From Gemmobacter sp. 24YEA27 (GTDB taxonomy: Bacteria; Pseudomonadota; Alphaproteobacteria; Rhodobacterales; Rhodobacteraceae), in assembly GCF_030052995.1 (NCBI RefSeq), contig NZ_JASJPW010000001.1, positions 1,850,001-1,914,000 of the forward strand: a DNA stretch of 64,000 nucleotides, written 5' to 3'. Below, in pieces: positions 57,189 to 63,279 of this stretch. Position 1 is the first letter of the stretch; every line of letters starts with the position of its first letter. The translations under genes were made by a program, and so were the position numbers. Below the pieces are notes generated by a model. The model was not told the DNA's origin and made no database searches. It saw only the letters and a program-made list of their open reading frames with translations.

Positions 57189-57928
57189 CATTGCTGACGC
57201 TGGACAGAGTAACCGTGCGTCGCGGCGCCCGCGCAGTGGTCGAAGCTGTTTCGCTGACGGTGGGCGAGGGAGAATTCATCGGGCTGATCGGCCCGAACGG
57301 TGCCGGCAAGACCACTCTTATGCGCGCCGCTCTGGGGCTTTTACCGCATGAGGGGCGGTCGAGCCTTGCGCTGATGCCGGCACGGGCACGGGCGCGGACA
57401 GTGGCCTTCCTGCCGCAGGGGCGCGAGATTGCCTGGCCGGTCTCGGTTGCGGATCTGGTGGCCCTGGGCCGTGCACCCTGGGGCCATGCAGATCCTGCCG
57501 ACCCGGCAGTGGCATGGGCGCTGAGACGCCTCGGGATTGAGGGTTTCGCGACCCGGCCTGCGACCGAACTTTCCGGCGGCGAACAGGCGCGGGCGCTGAT
57601 TGCCCGCGCGCTGGCGCAGGAGACGCCGTTGCTGATCGCCGATGAGCCCGGCGCCGGTCTCGACCCAGAAGCGCAGATCCGCATGATGACGATCTTCGCC
57701 GCTCTGGCGGACGAGGGGCGCGCGGTGGTGGCTTCTGTCCATGATCTGGGCCTCGCGGCCCGTCATTGCACCCGGCTCTTGCTGATGGATCACGGGCGGC
57801 TGGTCGCTGATGGACCGCCGCGCGAGGTGCTGACTGCGGCGCGGCTTGCGGCCACATTCGGCATCCGCGCCCATCTGTCGGAAGGCCCGGACGGGCTGAT
57901 CTTCCAGCCGCTCGGTGTGATCCGGTGA
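57185..57928 (+). CDS. btuD: cobalamin ABC transporter ATP-binding protein
   Basis: 247-residue ABC ATPase. Walker A GLIGPNGAGKTTLMRAALG, Q-loop VAFLPQGREIAWPVSVADLV, signature TELSGGEQARALIARALAQE, Walker B PLLIADEPGAGLDPEAQIRM and the switch His in VVASVHDLGLAARHC. The ATG overlaps btuC by 4 bases and the stop overlaps cbiZ (GTGA). Confidence 0.93.
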   Translation: MTLLTLDRVTVRRGARAVVEAVSLTVGEGEFIGLIGPNGAGKTTLMRAALGLLPHEGRSSLALMPARARARTVAFLPQGREIAWPVSVADLVALGRAPWGHADPADPAVAWALRRLGIEGFATRPATELSGGEQARALIARALAQETPLLIADEPGAGLDPEAQIRMMTIFAALADEGRAVVASVHDLGLAARHCTRLLLMDHGRLVADGPPREVLTAARLAATFGIRAHLSEGPDGLIFQPLGVIR

Positions 57929-58611
57929 TCCGTGACCATCTCGCCCGGCCCTGGCTCTTTGCGCAATTGCCCGGTACGATGCGCATCCTGTCCCATGCGC
58001 CCTTTGGTGCGGGGTTTGTGACCGGCGACACTATCGCCTGGCGTGAGGTGCGCGACCAGGATCTGAAGCCGGATTTCCCGGTGGAAGACTGGTTCGGGGC
58101 CGAAATGGCCCGCGCCCCGATGCAGGCGACGGTTGGCATGATGACATCGCGCGATGTATCGAGCCGGGTGCTGGCCGAGGCTGAGACGGAAGGCGTCCGG
58201 GCGGCGGCGCTGGTGACGCTGGGCCTTTCGAATGCCGAAGCCGTGGGGCGACGCCTGCCATGGCACCGCGCCGACGGGACAGGGTTTGGCACGGTGAATA
58301 TCCTCGTCACCACCGATGCCGCCCTGTCACAGACCGCGCAGATCGAGGCGCTGACCATTGCCGTCGAGGCCCGAACCGCCGCTATCATGGATCTCGGGCT
58401 GGATCTCGCCACCGGCCGCGCCACGGGAACCGGCACCGATTGCCTGGCGCTGGCCTGCCTGCCGGGCGAGGGGCGCTATGCCGGGCTCCATACCGCGGTG
58501 GGCGAGGCGGTGGGTGCCGCCGTGCGCAAATCGGTGACGCAGGCAGGCGCGGAATGGATGGCCTGGCGCGCGCAGAAACTGCGGAACCAGGGCGCCCGCC
58601 CCAGCGGTTAA
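57925..58611 (+). CDS. cbiZ: adenosylcobinamide amidohydrolase
   Basis: 228 residues of the CbiZ family, which cleaves the aminopropanol side chain of adenosylcobinamide to adenosylcobyric acid, letting the cell salvage foreign cobamides. Marks: MRILSHAPFGAGFVTGDTIA, ATVGMMTSRDVSSRVLAEAE, VTLGLSNAEAVGRRLPWHR, GTVNILVTTDAALSQTAQIE and GTGTDCLALACLPGEG. The GTG start overlaps btuD. Last gene of the riboswitch operon; matches the btuFCD-cbiZ association known in Rhodobacter. Confidence 0.93.
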   Translation: MIRDHLARPWLFAQLPGTMRILSHAPFGAGFVTGDTIAWREVRDQDLKPDFPVEDWFGAEMARAPMQATVGMMTSRDVSSRVLAEAETEGVRAAALVTLGLSNAEAVGRRLPWHRADGTGFGTVNILVTTDAALSQTAQIEALTIAVEARTAAIMDLGLDLATGRATGTGTDCLALACLPGEGRYAGLHTAVGEAVGAAVRKSVTQAGAEWMAWRAQKLRNQGARPSG

Positions 58612-59344
58612 GCCCGTGCCGGCCCGTCAGCGCTCTCCTCCCCGGGGCGTATCCGACGATCATCGGGGCTGAGGACAGATGAGGATCGGGGCGACAGCAG
58701 CGGCGGCCCCTGTCTTCGGCGAGGGGCGGGCAAGTGCCTTTCGAATCACGACTGCCAGAAGGTCAGAACTGCAGGGCTTTATCCGCCAGGAATCCGGCTC
58801 TGGCATGGATGTATGTTTTCACCGGGGCCCGACAGCTGTGCCCCGCCTGTACTGACCCCAGGGTATCTGCTCCGGTTGAGCCGCCAATCGCAACAGCCTT
58901 GTATTTGTGGCCGGGCATGAGCCTCATGCGGTCCGCGCGGCGTGCGTTTCAGAACCGGATCCCGTCAGCTGCAGCACCTGCGGCGTGGCGGATGTGTGCG
59001 GCCTGCTGGCGATGCAGGCCTTGTGCTTGCAGGGTACGATGAAGTGCCTGACCTTGCCCTCCGCTGACGGAGGGGCGGCATGATGACCTCCTGCATCAGT
59101 CGGCAGCTTCGGACCGGGACGGCGTCGCTGCAGGCCTCCGGTTTGCCGCTGCCATGGTCGTCTTGTCCCTTGCCAGTCTTCCCGCCGGAGCCTTCCCCCG
59201 CCACCGCCGGCGGGAAGGCGGCGCAGCTGCGGAAACTCGCCCATCAGTGCATTTTTGACTGTTGACACTGGCAGGGATGCCCTTAAAAGGCTGGCTCAGA
59301 GATTTCGCGGGGAAGCCATCTTTCCCGATGCAGGAGAGACGACT
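58612..59344. other. 730-bp region between cbiZ and rpmG
   Basis: No supported gene. Frames of about 100 codons on both strands have shadow-like Arg/Ala/Pro composition and no ribosome site. The GC hairpin GCCTTCCCCCGCC-ACC-GGCGGGAAGGCGGC lies near 59190-59220. The last 85 bp contain the likely rpmG promoter. Confidence 0.4.
59262..59289 (+). promoter_or_regulatory. probable sigma-70 promoter of rpmG
   Basis: TTGACA at 59262-59267 and TAAAAG at 59284-59289 are 16 bp apart, ending 55 bp before the rpmG ATG. The -35 is perfect, the -10 weak. Confidence 0.5.
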
Positions 59345-59512
59345 ATGGCGAAGCCGACGACGATCAAGATCCGTCTGAACTCGACGGCGGGCACCGGGCA
59401 CTTCTACGTGACCAAAAAGAATGCCCGCACCATGACCGAGAAGATGGTTGTTAAGAAATACGACCCCGTCAAGCGGGAGCATGTCGAATATAAAGAAGGC
59501 AAGATCAAGTAA
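59345..59512 (+). CDS. rpmG: 50S ribosomal protein L33
   Basis: 55 residues: [55 protein letters not shown]. This is the cysteine-free (zinc-independent) L33 form. GGAGAGACG lies just before the ATG. A terminator follows 22 bp after the stop, so it is monocistronic. Confidence 0.96.
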   Translation: MAKPTTIKIRLNSTAGTGHFYVTKKNARTMTEKMVVKKYDPVKREHVEYKEGKIK

Positions 59513-59534
59513 GATCTGCCTCCCATTCGGGATG

Positions 59535-59565
59535 AAAGGCCGTGCCCTCCGGGCGCGGCCTTTTC
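59535..59565 (+). terminator. terminator after rpmG
   Basis: AAAGGCCG-T-GCCC pairs with GGGC-G-CGGCCTTT around TCC and is followed by TTTTCGCTTTT. Confidence 0.9.
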
Positions 59566-59599
59566 GCTTTTGCGGCACAGACAATCCGGAGAGCCTGGC

Positions 59600-60153
59600 A
59601 TGCAGCGCATCATGATCATCGGTCAGCCTGGCTCGGGGAAATCAACACTGGCGCGGGCCTTGTCGCAGATCACCGGGCTGCCGGTCATCCACATCGACCG
59701 CATTCACTGGCAATCGGGCTGGGTGGAGCGCTCGCGCGCGGAAAAGACCCGGCTGTGTCATGAGGCAGAAGCGGGGGAGGCCTGGATTTTCGAAGGCGGG
59801 CATTCTGCCACCTGGAACAATCGTATCCGGCGGGCAGATCTGCTGATCTGGCTGGATCTGCCGCCGGGGCTCAGGATGTGGCGCGTGCTCTGGCGGCTTG
59901 TTCGCCATTATGGGCGCAGCCGCCCCGATCTGCCCGAGGGCTGCCCCGAACGTCTGGGGCGCGAGAGCCTGGCAATCTGGGCCTGGATCTGGAACACCCG
60001 CCATTCGGCGCGCCAGGGGATGGCGCGGCTTGCCGGATCAGAAGCGGCAGGGGGCAACTGGTGCATCTGCGCTCGCGTCGTGAGGTGGCGGCATGGTTGC
60101 AGGCGCAGGAGTCTGCGCGCAGGAGCGGGCGTGGCCACGCCGAGCCGCGATAA
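59600..60153 (+). CDS. P-loop nucleotide kinase-like ATPase (one frameshift)
   Basis: Small adenylate-kinase-like/topology-modulation (FlaR-type) P-loop protein: MQRIMIIGQPGSGKSTLARA (Walker A), GLPVIHIDRIHWQSGWVERS, WIFEGGHSATWNNRIRRADL, LIWLDLPPGLRMWRVLWRLV. The expected C-terminus QLVHLRSRREVAAWLQAQES is in another frame; it joins if the GGGGG at 60052-60056 had six G. About 184 residues when corrected. Substrate unknown. The next element is an insertion sequence 70 bp downstream. Confidence 0.8.
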
Positions 60154-60173
60154 GGAACAGGGGCGGACAAACG

Positions 60174-60212
60174 AAAACCCGGCGCTGCCGGAAGGCTGCG
60201 CGGGGTTTCTGT
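60174..60212 (+). terminator. terminator after the P-loop ATPase gene
   Basis: AAACCCGGCGC and GCGCGGGGTTT pair with one mismatch around a loop that itself pairs; TCTGTTCTT follows. It ends just before the IS5-like left end. Confidence 0.7.
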
Positions 60213-60587
60213 TCTTACCAGGCGGCTTTGTTGCACTGTCCTTCCTCCTGTCGGATTCATGTTTGTGAGTCAGCGGGTTATGTTGGCCCCATGGGCAAGC
60301 CGATCCCTCTTTTCCGCACGACGAACTCGTCGAGCTACAGTCGAGCCTTGAAGCGTCGTGGCTCGCTGATGGTGTGGTTTGACCCTGAGATGGCCTGGTT
60401 CGCTGTCCCGAGCGGCAAAGCGGGTCACTCTGAGAGGTTTTCTGCGGCGGCCATCCAGTTCTGCCTCTCGATCAAGGTGCTTTTCGGGATGCCGCTGCGG
60501 CAAAGGACAGGGTTTGTGGAGAGCCTGCTGGCCCTGTCAGGCCTCGACTGGCCCGTGCCGGATTACACCACGCTTTGCCGCCGGCAG

Positions 60588-60635
60588 ATCGGAGCAGGAC
60601 CGTGGCCCCGGTGGGGCCGCGTAAGCCTGCGAAGG
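60588..60635 (+). repeat. palindromic insert A in the IS5 transposase
   Basis: Starts ATCGGAGCAGG and ends CTGCGAAGG. The stem is GGCCCC-GGT-GGGGCC extended by GCAGG/CCTGC. It falls between codons for CRRQ and the K/T-L-K-V-Q-I-P-Y-R region. It is the most divergent of six copies; boundaries may be off by a few bases. Confidence 0.6.
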
Positions 60636-60693
60636 CCTGAAGGTGCAGATCCCATATCGTTCGGCGCCCGGGCCGCTGCAACTGCTGGTGGAC

Positions 60694-60734
60694 ATCGAGC
60701 CATGAAGCCGCCACTGGTTCAAGGCCATGGCGAG
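60694..60734 (+). repeat. palindromic insert B in the IS5 transposase
   Basis: Starts ATCGAGCCATGAAG and ends ATGGCGAG. CGCCA-C-TGG pairs with CCA-TGGCG around TTCAAGG. It sits directly after the codon of the first catalytic Asp (LLVD) and before GIKF. Confidence 0.7.
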
Positions 60735-60883
60735 ACGGCATCAAGTTCTCGGGCGAAGGCGAGTGGCAGGTGCGCAAACATGGAGCCAGCCGCCGCAGGC
60801 AATGGCGCAAGGTCCATATTGGCATTGACGCTGATACGCTTGAGGTTCGGGCGGTGGAGATAACCAGCAACCGTATCGGGGAT

Positions 60884-60926
60884 GTCGAGCAGGTGAAGCG
60901 CCACCGGTTCGAGCGAACCGGCGAGG
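60884..60926 (+). repeat. palindromic insert C in the IS5 transposase
   Basis: Starts GTCGAGCAGGTGAAG and ends CCGGCGAGG. CCGGTTCG-AG-CGAACCGG is a perfect 8-bp stem. It sits after the codons for SNRIGD, and before VLPDLL. Confidence 0.75.
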
Positions 60927-61955
60927 GGTATTGCCGGATCTGCTGGCACAGATCCCGGCGGAGGAACAGATCGGCAGCGTCACCGCCGATGGCATCTATG
61001 ATACCAGGGGTTGTCACATCGCTATCGCGGCCCGAGGTGCAGATGCCGTTATCCCGCCCCGCCGGAATGCCCGGGACTGGAAGGGACATGATCCCGGCCT
61101 GCAGGCTCGCAACGAAGCCCTGCGCGCCTGCAAGCGCTTCGGACGGACCAACTGGAAGAAATGGCCCGGATATCATCGACGAAGTCGCATCGAGGCCAAG
61201 ATGAGATGCGTCAAGATCCTCGGCGAGCGCATCATGGCGAAAGACTTCGACCGGCAGGATGCAGAGGTTCAGATCCGCAGCGCACTCATGAACCGCTACA
61301 CATCACTCGGCACGCCCGAGACCGTCCGCATGCGCTGAAAATATCTGGGAAAGGGACAGGTCCGGCCTCAATCCGAATAGCGCAACAAAGCCATCCATCT
61401 GTGACTGAATGTCCCCGAGTTTCTTAGACGCGTTCACGTCTCATCTTCTGCTGCCGTTCGAACTCGGCGGGCGACAGCATCCCGTTCCTCGCATGTTTGC
61501 GCTTTGGATTGTAGAACATCTCGATGTAATCGAACACGTCCTGCCTTGCCTCTTCGCGGGTCCGGTAGGTCCTGCGCCTGATCCGCTCGCTCTTGAGGCG
61601 GTTGAAGAAACTCTCGGCGACGGCGTTGTCGTGGCAGTTGCCGCGGCGGCTCATCGAATGCTCAAGATTGTGGGCGCGTGAGGCAACGCAGCCCAATCCA
61701 TGCAGGTCGAACTGGCTGCCCTGATCGGAGTGGATCAGCACCTTTCCTTTCGGTTTGCGCCGCCAGACAGCCATGAGCAGGGCCTGCAGAACGATATCCG
61801 TTGTCTGCCTGCTTTGCATCGACCAACCAATCACGCGCCGGGAATAGAGGTCGATGACCACAGCGAGACAGGCGAAGCCCTCCAGGGTCCGGATGTAGGT
61901 GATGTCCGTCACCCAAACCCTGTCCGGGGCCTCGACGTCGAACTGCCGGTCGAGG

Positions 61956-61997
61956 CCTCGCCGGTTCTCTCGAACCGGTGGCGTTCACCGGCTCGAT
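61956..61997 (-). repeat. palindromic insert D in IS3 orfB
   Basis: On the minus strand it starts ATCGAGCCGGTGAACGCC and ends CCGGCGAGG. CCGGTTC-GAGA-GAACCGG is the stem. It follows the codons for VVVD (GAT), the same kind of position as inserts B and C. It is the closest match to insert C. Confidence 0.75.
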
Positions 61998-62329
61998 ATC
62001 GACCACGACTTATGGCTTGCCGCCATAGCTGCCGGGGCGGCGTTTATAGCCTGTCTGAGCCTTGATCCCCGCAAGCTGGGCCAATCTGGCCACCCGGTTC
62101 GGACAGATGCTTTCGCCCTGTTCAACCAGATCGTCATGCAGCTTGCGATATCCGTAGACTTTCCCACTCTCCGCCCAGGCGCTCCGCAGCAGTTCAGTCT
62201 GGCGCCTGTCTTCCTGGGCTCGCGCACTCATCGGAGCCTGTAGCCAGGCATAGAACCCGCTCGGCTGGATGCGCAGGCACCGGCACATGGCACGGACGGA
62301 AAACTGCCCCCGATGCGCGGCCACAAACG

Positions 62330-62373
62330 CCGTCGCCATTGGGCTCGAACCAATGGCGCCACAATGGCTCCAC
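62330..62373 (-). repeat. palindromic insert F at the orfA/orfB junction
   Basis: On the minus strand it starts GTGGAGCCATTGTGG and ends ATGGCGACGG. CGCCATTGG and CCAATGGCG form a perfect 9-bp stem around TTCGAGC. It lies between the orfA stop (GATGCAAAGTGA) and the orfB codons for FVAAHRG, where IS3 elements make the frameshift that fuses OrfA and OrfB. Confidence 0.7.
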
Positions 62374-62406
62374 TCACTTTGCATCCCTGACGAAATACGC
62401 GGTGGC

Positions 62407-62455
62407 CCTTCGTCGGGAAAACAGTCCACTGGACTGTTTTCTCACCCTCCTCGAT
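62407..62455 (-). repeat. palindromic insert E in IS3 orfA
   Basis: On the minus strand it starts ATCGAGGAGGGTGAG and ends CCCGACGAAGG. GAAAACAGTCCA and TGGACTGTTTTC form a perfect 12-bp stem around one base. It interrupts orfA after RDIL(K) and before the A-x-A-Y-F-x-R-D-A-K end. Confidence 0.75.
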
Positions 62456-62690
62456 TTAGGATGTCGCGCTCGTCGCAAACCCGGGCCAGCTCCCGCTTCA
62501 ACAGGCGGATCTCGGCATCCTTCCCGGTCTCGCCTGATGCCGTCTTCGCGAACTTGCGCTTCCAGGCATAGAGCGAGTGCTTGCTCACGCCGAGCCGTTC
62601 AGAAACCTCGCTGACCGGGTAGCCCCGCTCCGTGATCTGAGCGACCGCATCGCGCTTGAAGTCGTCGCTGAAAGTGGCTGTGCCCATCAT
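62442..62690 (-). pseudogene. IS3-family transposase OrfA, 3' end broken by insert E
   Basis: Helix-turn-helix and leucine-zipper protein of IS3 elements: MMGTATFSDDFKRDAVAQIT, ERGYPVSEVSERLGVSKHSL, YAWKRKFAKTASGETGKDAE, IRLLKRELARVCDERDIL. The frame then runs into insert E and stops (NRGG). Beyond the insert the native end ATAYFVRDAK and its TGA are intact. Start ATG 62690 or 62687. Confidence 0.82.
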
Positions 62691-62746
62691 GGCCTCCTTG
62701 TCTCAAAATTAGCAAAGAAGGCGTCCACAAAACATGGGGCTATTCA

Positions 62747-63038
62747 GACGTTGTTATGCACTCCTTATTCTCGTTGCTCCAGTGAGGAGCTTTGCCAGTC
62801 CCAAGAGTTCACCGTGGATGGTGTTTCGGCTGCGACCGGATCTCGCGAGGTGTGCGGCATAGAGAGTGCCGATGATGCAAACTGATCCGCGCTCTCGGTC
62901 GAGCAACAGGTATTGCGGGGCGTATGACGCGTTAGGAGCGGGGGTGTGAAGGAGACGGTAGTTCAGCATCGATATCATCCATGAGCCGGAGACAAGCCTG
63001 CGTGCATTCGTGTATCGAGATGTGAATAGGGTAAGCAT
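62747..63038 (-). pseudogene. N-terminal fragment of a tyrosine-recombinase-like integrase
   Basis: After MLTLFTSRYTNARRLVSGSW come APQYLLLDRERGSVCIIGTL, YAAHLARSGRSRNTIHGELL and GLAKLLT. This resembles the SAM-like core-binding domain of phage-type integrases (R-x-G-S, T-I-x5-L-x-x-L-L-x-W). One base seems lost after CTCACT; restoring TGG gives TWSNENKECITTSE up to the IS3 edge. The catalytic domain is absent, cut off by the IS3 insertion. No ribosome site is clear and the start is uncertain (ATG 63050 also possible). Confidence 0.45.
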
Positions 63039-63084
63039 GTTGCAGGCCATACGCCTACACTTTTCTTGTGGGCGATGGGGCAAG

Positions 63085-63141
63085 TGGGCTGGCCTTCTCC
63101 ACCTTCACTGTTTGATGGCTGCGGTGGAGAAGGCCAGCCCA
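63085..63141. repeat. perfect 19-bp inverted repeat with 19-nt loop
   Basis: TGGGCTGGCCTTCTCCACC (63085-63103) and its exact reverse complement (63123-63141) enclose a 19-nt loop. No T-run follows on either side, so it is not a normal terminator. It lies about 45 bp upstream of the integrase fragment on that gene's strand and upstream of nothing on the other strand. It could be an attachment or excision structure, part of an unlisted element end, or an RNA hairpin. Confidence 0.75.
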
Positions 63142-63211
63142 TCCATTGCTTTGCTCCCCGGTGGCCCAGGGCGGATATGCTGTGGTCTTTCCTCCAACGA
63201 AGGCGCGCAAG

Positions 63212-63252
63212 CTAAAAAAAAGGCCCCGCCAACTTGCGCTGGCGGGGCCTCC
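63212..63252 (-). terminator. terminator after the BI-1 gene
   Basis: Read on the minus strand, GGCCCCGCCA and TGGCGGGGCC pair around GCGCAAGT and run into eight T. Confidence 0.93.
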
Positions 63253-63279
63253 TGTGCCGAGTGTGATCTCGGAAAAATT

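Larger units (their letters stand above)
60291..61338 (+). pseudogene. IS5-family transposase in four open segments
   Basis: DDE transposase. Segment 1 runs MGKPIPLFRTTNSSSYSRAL to VPDYTTLCRRQ. Segment 2 is KVQIPYRSAPGPLQLLVD, ending at the first catalytic Asp. Segment 3 is GIKFSGEGEWQVRKHGASRR to RAVEITSNRIGD. Segment 4 is VLPDLLAQIPAEEQIGSVTA, DGIYDTRGCHIAIAARGADA to SRIEAKMRCVKILGERIMAK and the stop. Each segment is free of stops, and all three breaks coincide with palindromic inserts, which change the frame (0, 1, 2, 1). Aside from them the gene looks nearly intact, so damage is recent or the inserts are dealt with in some way. Confidence 0.8.
60224..61392 (+). mobile_element. IS5-family insertion sequence, interrupted by three palindromic inserts
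   Basis: The ends are inverted: GGCTTTGTTGC at 60224-60234 and GCAACAAAGCC at 61382-61392. Inside is one IS5-type transposase gene read left to right. The element is 1169 bp; without the three inserts (48, 41 and 43 nt) it would be about 1037 bp, normal for this group. No clear target duplication was seen. An IS3-type element starts only 13 bp beyond its right end. Confidence 0.85.
61424..62429 (-). pseudogene. IS3-family transposase OrfB, broken
   Basis: Reading leftwards: FVAAHRGQFSVRAMCRCLRI, GKVYGYRKLHDDLVEQGESI and GIKAQTGYKRRPGSYGGKP, then a stop where the family has Ser (TCA to TAA). Insert D follows, then RQFDVEAPDR and MTDITYIRTLEGFACLAVVI, DLYSRRVIGWSMQSRQTTDI, LIHSDQGSQF, the EHSMSRRGNCHDNAVAESFF block with the catalytic Glu, and a normal C-terminus. 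The region after GSQF (DLHGLGCVASRAH for the usual TSMDWASFIRAH) shows a compensated double shift. So OrfB has an insert, a nonsense change and a local scramble. Confidence 0.8.
61406..62746 (-). mobile_element. IS3-family insertion sequence, interrupted by three palindromic inserts
   Basis: Left end TGAATGTCCCCGAGTTTCTT and, reading inwards, right end TGAATAGCCCCATGTTTTGT match at most positions, continuing to a shared GACGC-TTC. A 3-bp GAC duplication flanks it (61403-61405 and 62747-62749), the usual size for IS3 elements. It carries orfA and orfB on the minus strand. Without three inserts (42, 49 and 44 nt) the length would be about 1206 bp. It has landed in an integrase-like gene, a piece of which remains to the right. 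Confidence 0.88.

Noticed and set aside
58660..58685. Possible fourth copy of the GACAGATGA repeat
   Set aside because: Only GGACAGATGAGG matches. The GATATTT half and the GC hairpin are missing.
58734..59268. Overlapping frames of about 100 codons on both strands between cbiZ and rpmG
   Set aside because: No ribosome sites, no domains, and the Arg/Ala/Pro-rich composition expected of out-of-frame GC-rich DNA.
60900..60926. GGTTCGAG as a tRNA T-arm
   Set aside because: The sequence belongs to a perfect palindrome, and no acceptor, D or anticodon arm can be placed around it. The same GGTTCGAG occurs in the other inserts.
60588..62455. Palindromes as integron attC sites or a CRISPR-like array
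   Set aside because: They sit inside transposase frames at irregular spacing, there is no integron integrase or cassette core site, and no regular spacers or cas genes.
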